Below, one piece after another: positions 20,935-32,924 of a stretch of 64,000 nucleotides of DNA. Positions within the stretch are counted from its first letter, which is position 1, and every line of letters starts with the position of its first letter. A program made the translations under genes and the position numbers. A model generated the notes under the pieces. That model made no database searches, had not been told where the DNA came from, and was given only the letters and a program-made list of their open reading frames with translations. Source of the stretch: Aquarana catesbeiana. Lineage: Eukaryota; Chordata; Amphibia; Anura; Ranidae. The stretch lies in the NCBI RefSeq assembly GCF_042186555.1, contig NC_133334.1, positions 23,815,280 to 23,879,279 of the forward strand, given 5' to 3'.

Positions 20935-21370
20935 GTCACCATGAAATCAGACCGAGACAGAAGTACAGTTAAATCACACTTGTTTAATAATAAAAGTAAA
21001 TAGAACAAACGTAGTCAAAACATAGCCAAAGTTCAGGATCCGGAACAGATAGACAGCCAAGCCAGGCGTGAGGGAGCCGGAGATGAGCGTAGTAAAACAG
21101 CAAGCAGGATGTGGAGCCAGAAGGGATGTCAGCCAAGCAAGTCTTTTAACAGGAATGCAGGAGAGCGTCTCTGTGATGTTGACCATGACGAAGGCAGAGC
21201 TCCTCTGGACTGGACGGCTTAAGTGGGCAGGACTGACAAGCAGGATATCATCAACAGCTGAGTAACTGTGGAGAGAAAGGAGCTGGCAATTAGCCGACAG
21301 CTGAGCGGCCAGCTCAGAGAAGGAAGGGCTGAGCCCAGCCCTGACAAGATCATCCTGTTGAACTTTATTC
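20935..21370. repeat. Possible interspersed repeat, class unknown
   Basis: The sequence CAGAAGTACAGTTAAATCAC...GGATCCGGAACAG...GCCCAGCCCTGACAAG resembles, from memory, a dispersed frog repeat. No terminal structure or coding region is visible, so the call is weak. Confidence 0.25.
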
Positions 21371-21529
21371 TCATTATAGATCGTGTGTTGGTCTTTGTTC
21401 ACATTAATGTTCACTCAGCCCAACTTTTTTATATTTTTAAATTGTTTTGTGTTCATCTCTCACATATATTGTTGCTACTTTTCGGTTACATTTTTACACA
21501 TGCACAGTATTGTCTTCCGTTTTTCGTAA

Positions 21530-21735
21530 TGGTCGGCGGGTGCCAGCGAACATCGAGTCTGCGATACCTGCAGATCAGTCTACAATCACAGCAGGAGTGG
21601 GCCGCGGGCGGCCCATGGGCGGCAATCACGCCCCAGACCCGGAAGTGACAGATCACGTACAAAATACGTGATGCGGTGCAGAGCGGCCCCCTCCTGCCGC
21701 AGTAGATGTACGGTGGGCGGTCTTCAAGTGGTAAG
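21530..21735 (+). mobile_element. Family A element, 3'-end fragment
   Basis: GGTCGGCGGGTGCCAGCG, CACGTACAAAATACGTGATG (a short palindrome) and the terminus GGTCTTCAAGTGGTAAG match the end of the family. Confidence 0.6.
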
Positions 21736-21824
21736 AACCCCAGCGTTGGTCCACTGATGTTTGTGTGAACTTTCCGTTTTGTTGAATAAAAGTGGGCTGC
21801 TACGCCATAAAATACAGTTTGGAC

Positions 21825-22323
21825 CAGTGGCCGCCACTCATGCAGGGCACCGGACGCATTGGATTTCAATGTTTTTGGGTTTTTTTTTACGCATAAGATT
21901 ATAGCCTGAGACTCTAATAGGCTTCAAAAGGGGTGTGCCTGGGGCGCATAGCACTGCGCCCCAAGCCCACCCGGTTGTGTGACATTAGCGAATTAATATT
22001 TGCTAATGTCTTCCTGTTTCTCCCCCCAGCCAATCAGGAAGCGCGAGTCCTAAGTCCTGATTGGCGGGGAGGAGAAGCAACCGCCGGGACTAGAGAGGAG
22101 ACGCGGGGGGTGGGGGCGCGGAAGCCGTGACCTGGATGGAGTAAGTGTGGGGTTGGCGGAGGGGCCTGATGGATGATGGGCAAGCGATGCTGCAATCTAA
22201 TTCCGGGGGTGGGGGGGGGGGCTGCGATTGAGCGAGTACTGGGGGGGGGTTTGTATGGCTGGCTGGGGGCCCACGGGCCGCCCCCCCCCCCCCCCCAAGA
22301 AAATTGAACATGAGCTGCCCCTG
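21825..22323. mobile_element. Family C hAT-like element, perfect 8-bp target duplication
   Basis: The ends are CAGTGGCCGCCACTCATG and CATGAGCTGCCCCTG. GTTTGGAC flanks both sides (21817-21824 and 22324-22331). The interior contains palindromes around GGGGCGCATAGCACTGCGCC and ACATTAGCGAAT...TTTGCTAATGT, plus G and C runs. A second copy is at 56735-57248 and a reversed partial copy at about 32925-33315. Confidence 0.88.
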
Positions 22324-22334
22324 GTTTGGACCTT

Positions 22335-23110
22335 TTCATCACTTGTCACGGTATATAGCCACCTTTACATGATCTCGGCAAGGCGGACAATTCCTTTAAG
22401 AGTATAGAAATGTGGCGGCTTTGCTCTGTTTGTGTCAAAAATCCTATAATATATGTAAAAGTTATGCATGAATTTGACTTCATTAGGCCAGTTTTATGCA
22501 CAGAGGAGAGGGAAAAAAGACTCCCTTTAATTATTTTAGCAATAACTCTTTGAAATCAACATCAACAAGCATTTTTATTCGTGTGTTTTTTTTAATTTTT
22601 TTTATGTAGCGAGGTAAAAGGACACTTTATAATTAATTTTTGCGTGGGTAACGTTCACCGGGGGGGACATTTGATGTAGGAAAAAAAAAAATTTGCCGAA
22701 CACATGCAAATGGCTCTCTTGAAGGGCGTTACATTCGCTTTTTTATGTTTATTTCAAAGTGTCTCAGCGAGGAGACCGGCGATGAATTCTGAGCAGCGTA
22801 TTGGTATGCCGGAAGGCGCAGCGGTGCGCGGCTCCTGGGGTGCATGGCATGCTTTTTTTTTTTCCTCTGCTCACATCGAAACCCGGGGCATCGTCTCGCT
22901 TTCCTGCGCGGTGACGGGCGTATTACGAAGCTTTTCAAAGCAGATGGCAGAACAAGGGAATTTTTTAGAAAGTTTGACTGTGCCAGGATCTGTCTCTCTC
23001 TCGCTCTCGGGGGGCTTCTGACACACTGGCTGTACAGTGTACTTCGGAGGATGACGGGGAATCACAAATAGACTGTTGTTTTTGGCTTTGACTTGGGCTC
23101 CCGCCTCCTC
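22335..23110. other. Single-copy island, candidate conserved non-coding DNA
   Basis: Contains TTATGCATGAATTTGACTTC, TTTAATTATTTTAGC, ATAATTAATTTTTGCG and an octamer-like CATGCAAATGG (22703-22713). CpGs are retained in the right half (GCGCAGCGGTGCGCGG). No credible ORF. Confidence 0.4.
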
Positions 23111-23870
23111 CGAACCGCCTTCGTAGTGCTTTTGTCTTGTTCACGACTCGAAATCAAGGGGGGGCTTTTCTTCTCTGCTGTTGTGTCAAGCAAGATGGTT
23201 CTGAGCAGTGCAAGACATGTCATCTTTGTTTAGTAAAGTTTATAGGTTTCCGTTGGGTCCGGAGGGATTCTGGTGATGTGCTCTCTTGCCGGGAATAATG
23301 ATGGCTCTGGATAGTGGGGGGGTGGACACTCCTGTGTGATGTTGGGTCTACAGACACCAATGTTGGCCTAAGGGTACAATCAAAGTTGAGGGTAGGGCAA
23401 CATCTGCTCTATGTTATCACTAACAAGGGATTATGGGAAAAACGCAGAGGCAGCATTCATGGCGGCTATATCCTCCTGCAGGCTAGTCCTATGATGGCTC
23501 GGTTTCTAATAAAAGGAGAAGGGATACATAAGTAGCAGAAATGATGGCTTGACAGTTTTATCTTCCTGTAGGAGTGCTTTGATAGATAATATAATATTTT
23601 CCATTTTTCTTTTCTTTTTGTCTAAAATCTGCATAACCAACTGTTCGAGAAGACCAAAAACCACCCCCTTTGGTCCAATTAAGACTTGTTTTGACATACC
23701 GTACCTTTTTGAATTTTAAAACTTATTTTTACAATATGACTTGTTGGAAAACCCAATGGGTGGGCTTTGAAGAGGAGAGGCCTGGGCGTCATTTTGTAAA
23801 GGAAGACGCACATGCTTTCTATCGCCAGTAGGATGTGGTGGTAGGGATACGCCTTGAAGATGCGCTAGAA
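23110..23870. other. No gene or known repeat recognised
   Basis: Mixed composition without tandem structure or inverted ends. Short ORFs only. Confidence 0.4.
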
Positions 23871-24054
23871 CAGTGGTTCTCAACCCTATCCTCAAGTACC
23901 CCCAACAGGCCATGTTTTGGGAATTTCTCTTAGATAAAATAGCTGGCCAAAATACCAAGCCATTGACTCTGATTTAAAGCACCTGTGCAAGATAAAGAAA
24001 AACCTGCAAACATGGCCTGTTGGGGGTACTTGAGGACAGGGTTGAGAACCGCTG
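23871..24054. mobile_element. hAT-like MITE (CAGTGGTTCTCAACC ends)
   Basis: The left end CAGTGGTTCTCAACCCTATC and right end GGTTGAGAACCGCTG are inverted, with extended matching arms through CCCCCAACAGGCCATG. Flanks are CGCTAGAA (23863-23870) and CACTAGAA (24055-24062), an 8-bp duplication with one mismatch. The ends resemble Charlie-type hAT elements. Confidence 0.88.
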
Positions 24055-24229
24055 CACTAGAAGACCTTGCCCAAATACAATAGAGGGTAGGTGATCTCAG
24101 TCTGAGGTCTCAAGTGGTGGGTCTCCAGTATTGGATGATGGCTTTTTTTTTTTTCTATCTATGAGGTCACATTTGAACATAGGATGTTCTGCTGGAAGAG
24201 AGATATATGACTGTATAGAGAGACGGTTC

Positions 24230-24318
24230 TATTTATTGTATTTATTAAAGGCGTGGATCCTGAAAAAGCGAGTCTTTCGTGAAATGCGTTGGTCCTAGAT
24301 TCCAAATACCACCATATT
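24230..24318 (-). mobile_element. Fragment of an ACGCGTTTC-type repeat
   Basis: CGTGAAATGCGTTGGTCC (24279-24296) is the reverse complement of the GGACCAACGCATTTC signature, related to the element at 62785-63370 (CGACGCGTTTCGTCC). Class unknown. Confidence 0.35.
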
Positions 24319-24326
24319 GGTTATAT

Positions 24327-24878
24327 CAGCCTTTTTCAACCAGGGTGCCTTAAGGTTTGCTCAGGGGTGCCTTGGCAAAATGCCTAAAGTTTGTCCAAAA
24401 GTCGTATATATGCCAGCGGGTGGATGAAACCTTTTAGTTGCACAAAGCCACAGGCTTTCATTGTGCACAACCTTACAACCTTCATTGTACATTGTGCACA
24501 ACCTTACAATCTTCAATGTACTTTGTGCACAACCTTCTAGCCGCCGGAGTCCTAACAAACTTTGATGTCATCGGTAGATGAGGAGGCTGTTGAGCGCTTC
24601 CACAGCATCCTTGTTTGCTCCTTCCCTGCCGCTCTCTGTCCACACTGGGGTCACTTTAGTTAAATGAGGGAGAGAAACGAAGAGAAACATTGGAAATACT
24701 AGTCAGTACCAGCGTGTAAAGGTGACTTGGAAATTTGACCTGGAAGAGTAAATCATGTTGGGTGTCCATGTGCGGATGTTGCTGCGTTAGGTTAGTTTTT
24801 ACATTTCAGAATGTGGTGCCTTGAGATTCTGCAGAATTTTAAAGGGTTCCTTGACTGCAAAAAGGTTGAGAAACACTG
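24327..24878. mobile_element. hAT-like non-autonomous element
   Basis: The ends are CAGCCTTTTTCAACC and GGTTGAGAAACACTG. Flanks are GGTTATAT (24319-24326) and GGTTATAA (24879-24886), one mismatch. The interior holds three copies of about 30 bp around TTGTGCACAACCTTACAA (24455-24540). No transposase. Confidence 0.85.
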
Positions 24879-24879
24879 G

Positions 24880-25795
24880 GTTATAAAGTATACATGAATG
24901 TTTTTTTGTTTTTGTATTTCTTTCTAATACAATGTAAAAAAACATTATTGACTTTTTAACTGTAATTTCACGGTGGCACATATAAAGTCCCAATTTCCTT
25001 TACCGCCCTCCTGGTGTTGGGGAGTGAAAGGGTTTTTATATGGCTTTTAAATAGAAATGCTCAGCTTTCCATATTTTACAACTTATCCCAGTACACAGAA
25101 GGGCGGAAAGGGTGTAAGGAGTCAATGCCTTGACTTGTGTAAATTGGAGCTTGAGCTATTGAGCTCTGTAAACCATGATAGCAAAGCAGATAAGGAGAGC
25201 AAGTTAAATTCAAGAAACAGTCAAAAAGCTGCAGCTGCTGGCTGAAAATGGAAATGCAAGATGTGTTTATCTGACTTGGAGACCCTGTCACTTAGTGTAT
25301 TCAGGTGATAATGGGAGAGTGTCTTAGGAGTCCACCCTCCTAGTCCTTTACACTTGCCTTGCTTGTGGTCCCCCCGCTGCTCTGTTGGAACCCTCCTTAA
25401 ATACCACATGTTTCTAGGTATGGTGGAGCATGTGACCTCCTATAAGGATGCAGTGCTCTTGCCCGAACAGGCAGTTGCAGGACCTGAGAAGGACATCATC
25501 GAAACCTGTGTAAGCTTTGACACCCAACTCTGATAAAGTAACAGAGTTCCAAATTAACATGGCGAATGTGAAAACAGGGTGGTCAGGGGGTGGGCTTTCA
25601 ATAAAACCCCTTACGTTTCTATATGTGCCAGCTGTTCTGGATTTGCCAGGAAAGTCCTGCATCTTGGCTCTCTGTCCACTCGATGTGCTGCCATGGGCCA
25701 AGTCCCGGGATCACAACATTAATCTTATTTGAGTTACTGCACATGCGCAGTAACTCAGAAAGGCATTAGCTGTGATTAATTGAGGTGGTGAATGA
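24880..25795. other. No gene recognised; one short inverted repeat
   Basis: No named repeat. GAGTTACTGC (25731-25740) and GCAGTAACTC (25747-25756) form a perfect 10-bp stem around ACATGC. The text around TCCCGGGATCACAACATT may be the end of a dispersed repeat. Confidence 0.35.
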
Positions 25796-25799
25796 GCAA

Positions 25800-26390
25800 T
25801 TCCTGAATATTTAGAGGTGGGTTCTGGGTGGGACAATCCATAAAGTGGGCGTGATGAGCAGTTCCTGCATATTAGGAGGTGCAGTCTGGGCTGTCGCGAC
25901 TGATAAAGTGGGCATGATTTGGGTGCAGCCACCTGGGAAGGTGGTAGGACAAAATGCAGACGATGGGTTGCAAAGGTAAATGAGGTCATCAGTGGCTGGT
26001 CTCCCCATATTTAGAAGTGGGATCTGAGTGGAACAATCCATGAAGTAGTCTTGACGGACAGTCAGTGGATTTTTAGAGGCCGGGGCCTGGGCTGGACCAA
26101 CCAGTAAAGTGGATGTGATTTGGGTGTACCCCACCCCGGAAAGTGAGAGAACAAAATACAGACTATGGGCTGTAATGGCTTTAACTGGTTTAAATGATGT
26201 CATGAGTGACCAGTTTCTCCATATTTAGAGGTGGGATCTGAGTGGAACAATCCATGAAGTGGTCTAGATGGGTTTGGGCTGGACCAACCAGTAAAATGGA
26301 CATGATATGTGTGCACCCACCTGGAAAGTAGGAGGAGGACAAAATGCAAACCATGGGTAGGGTTAATGGTGTCTGGGGAGCTGGGACCAT
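25800..26390. repeat. Tandem array, about 201-213 bp units with sub-repeats
   Basis: ATATTTAGARGTGGG starts near 25807, 26008 and 26221. Within each unit a related half repeat begins with GGCCTGGGCTGGACCAACCA or a variant. About three long units are present. The start motif also appears at 16689-16758. Confidence 0.75.
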
Positions 26391-26499
26391 GTTGGGAAGT
26401 ATGCCTTTCCCTGAAGGTCTCTCTTTAAAAACAGGATTTTAAAATATTGTTTTTTTTTTTTTTTTAGTCTAGACCTTAAAAAAGAAAATATATTTATAA

Positions 26500-27150
26500 A
26501 CCACAACAATACACTTGCCTTGCTGTCATGCTCCGAGCCCAGCGATAGGAAATAATAGCTGCCTCCATCCTTGGTTCACCTGGGGTCCCTCTTCCCCATC
26601 TCAGAAAGGTTGGCAGTTGTGTGATCTCTTGTCATAAATGTTTTGTTGGGTTTTATTTTGGGAAGCGGCGATGACTCTCGTGTAAGGTATCTGTTGAAGT
26701 GAAACTCTTTGTTCTTGACTCGAAAGTCACTCTTTTCCTCTCCTCCTCCCTTCGCAGCCAGATGGGACATTTCACGCTGACTCCTATCAAAGTCGGAGCT
26801 TTTCAAACAGTTTACTTAGTTCAGTAATTGCAGCATTCCTCTACTTTGCTGCGGGGCTGTGGAACACCAGCGGTGGAGGTGGTTCGGTTCACCCTCGTTA
26901 ATAGACCAGGGACAAAAAACTGCCACTAAACGGTTATAAAACCTATATATGAGCTGTGCATTTAAAGGGATGCGTCATCTCCGTATTTAACAAATAGTGT
27001 CAATCAATTAGAATTCTCTTTTTTGCAGGTTCAGGCTGATGGTGCTGAGACACAAGCGCGGTGAGGGGCGGGATCTGTGTGCAGACTGAGGTTATGATTT
27101 GCTGACTCTGCCCAAACAAACTATCAGTGCAACTACTTGCAAGCAGATCC
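26500..27150. other. Single-copy island, candidate conserved non-coding DNA
   Basis: A T-rich run precedes (26451-26465). The segment 26530-26870 has no recognised repeat and includes GCGGCGATGACTC and TCAGTAATTGCAGC. The remainder to 27150 shows nothing I can name. Confidence 0.3.
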
Positions 27151-27153
27151 CAC

Positions 27154-29075
27154 TTAAAGCGGAATTTAACAACGCAATTTTTTTTTTAATGCCCCCCCCC
27201 CCCCCCCCCAGGTGGTTTATGGCATAATGTGCTAGTATGCACCGCTTATTAGCACATCATTGTCGACTTACCTGTCAAACAAAGCCCTCCAGCGCTGCGG
27301 TGTCAGTGTTTCAGCTGGTGCTTCCATCTTCTCCTGATCCTCCATATCTGGGTTTGCACTGTTTGACCACGATGACGTCACATCTGCACATGCGCACGGA
27401 ACTCACATCACAGTGCAGGGCGGTGCAATAAGTGTTTCCATCTTCTACCAGTCTTCCTTCTGTGTTTGCACTGTTTGATGATATCACTTCCATGTATGTG
27501 CACAGGAGTCACATCATCGCGGCACAGACATAGCCATAATTGTTTTCATCTTCTCCCGTTCCAACTTCCAGGTTCACACTGTTTTTAAACGCAATGACGT
27601 CATTTGCATACATCATGGCACAGAGCGGTGCCATACAGGTTTCCATCTTCTCTCATTCTTCCTTCTGGGCTCACACTGTTTAAATGCGATGATATCAGTT
27701 TCACGCATGCACATGGGAGTCAAACCATCGTGGTACAGAGCATAGCCATAAATGTTTCCATCTTCTCCCTGTCTTCCTTCCGGGTTCACACTGTTTATCA
27801 CGATGATGTGACTGCTATGCACATGTATGGAAATGATGTCATCGCATTCACTTACCTACACTATGGACTACTATCTCTGGCCAGGCTTCTATCTCTGGCA
27901 AGTCCCACTAACCAAAACGCCCTACATTCCATTTACCTCCATCACTTCTGTGCAAGCACACAGGAGTCACATCGTCACGGCACAGAGCATAGCCATAAAT
28001 GTTTCCATCTTCTCCCAGTCTTCTTTCTAAGCTCACACTGTTAGAACATGATGATGTGAGTTTCATACGTGTGCACAGGAGTCACATCATCATGGCACAG
28101 AGCGGTGCCATAAATGTTTCCATCTTCTCCCGGTCTTCCTTTCCGGGTTCACACTGTTTGAACACGATGACGTCGCTTCCATGCATGCACATGGGAGTGA
28201 AATCATCATGGCACAGAGCATAGCCATAAATGTTTCTATCTTCTCCTGGTCCTCCTTCCGGGTTCACACTGTTTGTCACGATGATGTGACGGCTATGCAC
28301 AGGAGTCACATCATTACGGCACAGAGCATATAGCCATTAATGTTTCCTTCTTCTCCCATTCTTCCTTCTGGACTCACACTGTTTAAACGCGATAATATCA
28401 CTTCCACGCATGCACATGGGAGTCAAACCATTGTGGTACAGAGCATAGCCATAAATGTTTCCATCTTCTCCCTGTCCTCCTTCCGGGTTCACACTGTTTG
28501 TGATGATGTGACTTCTGTGCACATGTATGGAAGTGATGTCATCGTGTTCACTTACATACACTATGGACTACTATCTCTGGCCAGACTTCTATCTCTGGCC
28601 AGTCTTGCTAACCAGAGCGCCCTACATTCCATTTACCACCATCACTTCTGTGCAAGCACACAGGAGTCACATCGTCATGGCACAGAGCATAGCCATAAAT
28701 GTTTCCATCTTCTCCCAGTCTTCTTTCTAAGCTTACACTGTTAGAACATGATGACGTGAGTTTCATACATGTGCACAGGAGTCACATCATCATGGCACAG
28801 AGCATAGCCATAAGTGTTTCCATCTTCTCCCGGTCTAACTTCCAGGTTCACACTGTTTAAACGCGATGACGTCACTTTCATACATGTGCACAGGAGTCAC
28901 ATCATCGTGGCACAGAGCGATGCCATAAATGTACCCTGAGATGCACATGCACAGCTCAGAGTGCATTACCGCTGACAGGGCGGGAGAAGCATTTACGACA
29001 GAAGAGACCACTAGGGTCCCTTGTCATAAAACCCTACGTGTACGTGGCTTTTCAAAACTACAAATTCCGCTTTAA
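27154..29075. mobile_element. Family D inverted-terminal element inflated to 1.9 kb
   Basis: Perfect 14-bp inverted ends: TTAAAGCGGAATTT (27154-27167) and AAATTCCGCTTTAA (29062-29075). After a C18 run comes GGCATAATGTGCTAGTATGC, the landmark of family D, also seen at 38171-38330 and 54335-54705. Most of the length is an internal 115-bp tandem array. No ORF of interest. Confidence 0.8.
27290..28940. repeat. 115-bp tandem array with 702-bp higher-order repeat
   Basis: CCATAAATGTTTCCATCTTC begins units near 27748, 27993, 28108, 28226, 28334, 28450, 28695 and 28810. Most spacings are 108-118 bp. Two units of 245 bp carry an extra segment with CACTATGGACTACTATCTC and repeat exactly 702 bp apart. 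Units carry a CREB-type site TGACGTCA, intact at 27373-27380, 27595-27602 and 28867-28874 and mutated in others. Confidence 0.9.
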
Positions 29076-29186
29076 AGAAATATAAGTCAGCAGATACAAA
29101 TACTGTAGCTGCTCACGTTTAAAAATCAGGTCCAGGAATGCCTGGAGTCCAGTGTTGTCTTCCTGCGGCATCCAGTGCGAGTAGAT

Positions 29187-29969
29187 CATGCCCCATCTTT
29201 GGTGTCAGTGGGAGGAATAGTGCCCCATTGTTGGTATTAGTGGGAGGAATAATGCCCCATCGTTGGTATCAGTGAAAGGAATTCTACCCCATCGTTGGTG
29301 ACAGTGGGAGGAATAGTGCCCCATCGTTGGTGCCAGTGGGAGAAATAGTGCCCCATCGTTGGTGCCAGTGGGAGGAATAGTGCCCCATCGTTGGTGCCAG
29401 TGGGAGGAATAGTGTCCCATCGTTGGTATCAGTGGGAGGAATAGTGTCCCATCGTTGGTATCAGTGGGAGGAATAGTGTCCCATCGTTGGTATCAGTGGG
29501 AGGAATAGTGTCCCATCGTTGGTATCAGTGGGAGGAATAGTGCTCCATCGTTGGTATCAGTGGGAGGAATAGTGCTCCATCGTTGGTATCAGTGGGAGGA
29601 ATAGTGTCCCATCGTTGGTATCAGTGGGAGGAATAGTGTCCCATCGTTGGTATCAGTGGGAGGAATAGTGCTCCATCGTTGGTGCCAGTGGGAGGAATAG
29701 TGCCCCATCGTTGGTGCCAGTGGGAGGAATAGTGTCCCATCGTTGGTATCAGTGGGAGGAATAGTGTCCCATCGTTGGTATCAGTGGGAGGAATAGTGTC
29801 CCATCGTTGGTATCAGTGGGAGGAATAGTGCTCCATCGTTGGTGCCAGTGGGAGGAATAGTGGCCTATCATTGGTGTCAGTGGAAGGAATTCTGCCCCAT
29901 CGTTGGTGTCAGTGGGAAGAATAGTGCCCCATTGTTGTCAGTGTGAGGAATAATGGCCCATCATTGGTA
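29187..29969. repeat. 32-bp minisatellite, about 24 units
   Basis: The unit is GGTATCAGTGGGAGGAATAG plus TGTCCCATCGTT. Variants GTGCCAG/GTATCAG and GTGCC/GTGTC/GTGCT are interspersed, which suggests repeated local duplication. Confidence 0.95.
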
Positions 29970-29989
29970 TAGTGCTTTTTCCGTCGGTG

Positions 29990-30620
29990 GATCTAGATAG
30001 ATTCTTTAACACACTTTGATTATCATTTATGTTATTTTTTTTTTTTTTTAAACATGACTATAATTTCACAAGGAAGGCCCATCATGACTACAATACTGCT
30101 GTGTCACCAGAAGGCCAATCTTGGATGGCCCAGAAATATTCCTCCTGGCAGGAGTTTTTCTTTTTTATCTTCTCATCCCTTCCCCTGAGATCGGTGAGGT
30201 GGATGAAGGACGCGGTTGGATGTTTGAAATATGTGTGCGGTGTCTCTTTTATGCTTTACCTGCCTTTTAATTTTACTATTGCTGTATAATTGATATCGAT
30301 CCAGTCCATATAGCTGTTGACGGGGAGATTATTTTTCCAGAAATCGGACAAGGCGGAGGTTTTCTTTACAGTCTCCAAAGGACCTGGTGAAAATCTGTCC
30401 TTTTTATTTAAAGGTTTTTATGGGGGTGGCAATTTGGGTCTATAATTTTTTACACTTTATTGGCTCTTCTTAGTCAATCAGTACTCCTGTTATAACTGTA
30501 TCACCTATATATAGTCCTGGGATGTGATGGCCTGCATTCGTTTTTCTTTTTTGGGGATTTTTTTTTTTTTTCATTTTTCACCTGCGATCCTGCCAGTAAC
30601 ATACTTCCTGACCTAGGGTG
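29990..30620. other. Mostly single-copy stretch
   Basis: No tandem structure. The segment 30180-30420 has the character of the candidate conserved islands. T runs lie at 30033-30047 and 30559-30571. No gene seen. Confidence 0.3.
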
Positions 30621-30944
30621 ACAATGCCCACTGTTGAGTTAAATTTACGGCTCTGCAATTGGCAAAGCACATGGAGAGCTCTAGTTTTGGCTCAGCAGGG
30701 GGAGTGTCAGACCTCTGCAGGGAGACCCCTGCTTCCATATAGGGAGCAAGGACATGCTGGCAGGGCACAGGCTTTTCCATCCAGGCTGTGGCTGTTTTCC
30801 AAAAAAAAAAAAAAAAAAAAGAGCTGGAAGACTTTGCACACCTGACTACAATGCGATGTTTCAGCAGGAATGTGGTGGTGTGCAGTTTCGGGAACTCCAG
30901 CACTGAATGTATGTACTGACAAAGGGTGCTGGGGTGTGCTAGAG

Positions 30945-31296
30945 CACAGGTGTCAAACACAAGGCCCGCGGGCCGAATCCGGCCCTCAAGGCCATTTCAT
31001 GTGGCCCTCGCACCTCTCGGCAGCTGCAGGAGAGCTCCAGCCCTCCTCCAGACCCTTACTTTCTGCTTTCAAGCAATGCATCCAGCTTCTTCCCAGCAGG
31101 AGCATAAGGAAAGGGGGGTGCACTGTTATGTAAGGGAGAGTGGGGGACTCAACTTCTGATGGTGGGGTGGCTCCTGACATCTAATGTAAAGTGAAGTAGA
31201 CGCGCTGGACATCTAATCTTACAGATACAACCGGCCCTTTTGAGGGCAATCATAATGCTGATGCGGCCCACAATGAAATTGAGTTTGACACCCCTA
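30945..31296. mobile_element. hAT-like element, perfect 8-bp target duplication
   Basis: The ends are CACAGGTGTCAAAC and GTTTGACACCCCTA, with GGCCCGCGGGCC near the left end and GATGCGGCCCACAATG near the right. TGCTAGAG flanks both sides (30937-30944 and 31297-31304). The termini closely resemble Charlie-type hAT MITEs. A left-end fragment of the same family is at 43089-43160. An A run (about 20 bases) lies at 30800-30819. Confidence 0.9.
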
Positions 31297-31309
31297 TGCT
31301 AGAGGGTCT

Positions 31310-31850
31310 ATTGATGCTAGCTGGGAAATCTACTTTTGGTGGTGGTGGGGGGGGGGAATGTACCGTTGATGAAAGAATCTATTGTTGCTGGTGGTGGTAG
31401 TGGGGGGGGGGGTCTATTTTTGGTGGTAGGTCTATTGTTGGTGGTGGTGGGAGGTCTATTGTTGCTGGTGGAGGGTCTATTGTTGCCTGAAGGAGGTCTA
31501 TTGTTGCTGGTGGGGGTTTATTCTTGCCAGAGGAAAGTCTATTGTTGCCTGTGGGGTCTGTTGTTGCCTGGGGGGGGGGGGAGTGTCTATTGTTGCTGAA
31601 GGTATCTATTATTGTTGGGGGGGCGGGGTAATATTGTTGCTGGCTGCTGTGGATCTATTTTACTGACTTTCTTGTTATTAACGAATTACTTAGCGACACA
31701 AAAAAATAATTGGTTCTATATTTACTAAAAATGGGTGGCGCTCGAAGGTGGAGGCAAGAGACAGTGCTCGGAGGTGGGTAGGGGGTGGTAACAAGGGGTG
31801 AATCGGGGGGGGGGGGGGGGTTCCTGCACCCATTCCCTGAGAAAAATGCC
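31310..31850 (-). mobile_element. Family E element with G-rich minisatellite
   Basis: Minus-strand copy. GGTCTATTGTTGCTGG-type units (31310-31660) are the complement of the AGCAACAATAGACC units seen in the plus copies. The end GTTCCTGCACCCATTCCCTG (31821-31840) corresponds to the GGTGCAGGAAC end. It includes a G16 run (31805-31820). Confidence 0.75.
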
Positions 31851-31854
31851 CTGC

Positions 31855-32920
31855 CTGCACATAATTGATGAAAAAGTTGAGTTGGACTTTACTCTAGCCC
31901 CCCCCCCAGGTGCACATATCTACCTTTTCCCATAACTCAAGCACCAAGAGCAAAGAAAAGTCCTATGCAAAGTTCCAGTCACCAGAGCAATGGACTCCCC
32001 ATGTGACAGTGTTGATTGTCGCAGTGTGTTCACATGGAGTAAGTCCCTTGCTCCTCCATACCTTGAAGTATTGGGTATTTTTAGTTTTGGCGCTCAAAGA
32101 TGTGGTGGGAAAATGAAGGAGAGGTAAGTCTCTGCTGGTGGGTGGTGGTGGGGGGGGGGGGATAAAGCAAACCAGTTCTTTTGCCCTATGATGAGGTCAT
32201 CCTTCTTGCAGTCCTGTCAGTCTCATTCATCGAGAATTGCTGAGCCAGCACAGAGCCTATTGAGCAATCTACCTGCTGTCAATCCATGACATGCCATACG
32301 TGAACTCTGGAGAACCTCTGAGCTCCAATGTGTTGGATCAGCACATTTCAAATGGGCCCATGTATTGACCCGGACTAATAGTTGTACGCAGCAGTTTACA
32401 GACAGCTCGGGCTGACTGCAGAGTTGATGATTGTTGTATGATTTTTCTCTAAATTGCTAAACAAGCAGCAAGTGAATGCAGGCGCCAGCACACATGTACC
32501 TACCTAGCTGTCAGCCTTCCTGGGAAGCTGGAAACCAAAGGTGTTCCATTATGCAAGTACCTGAAGCTGGCATGGTGGAAGACTCGAGCCTGCACCTTCC
32601 TGTCCATCCCTATTGGTCGTAGTGTAGTGTCCAACTCTGGACCATAGTAGATTTTACATAATAGAGTGTGGTTTTGCAGCTCCTAGGTGCTCTACAAAGT
32701 GCACACAAGTAGCTGTTAGTTCTACTGTACTTGCATGCACCTTGTAGGCCAGGAAAGTAGCTTGGAGGAAGCATGTCCTCTGTCTCCGCACTTCCGGTTG
32801 TAAGAGGGGCTTGTGACTGGCTAGATGTTGGTGCCAAGAGTACAAGTCCCTGCCCCGCTCCTCTCTTTGCTAAAACAGTGATCTTCCTGCAGAGGGTGTA
32901 CCTTCTGCCATCTTGTGCCT
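31855..32920. other. No gene or clear repeat recognised
   Basis: Mixed composition with only short ORFs. The piece TTCCTGTCCATCCCTATTGG (32599-32618) resembles 35708-35727, so part may be dispersed repeat. Nothing else can be supported. Confidence 0.35.
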
Positions 32921-32924
32921 CCCT

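Noticed and set aside
29187..29969. CRISPR-like regular repeats
   Set aside because: Units are head to tail without unique spacers. The same holds for all other arrays here, and the genome is eukaryotic.
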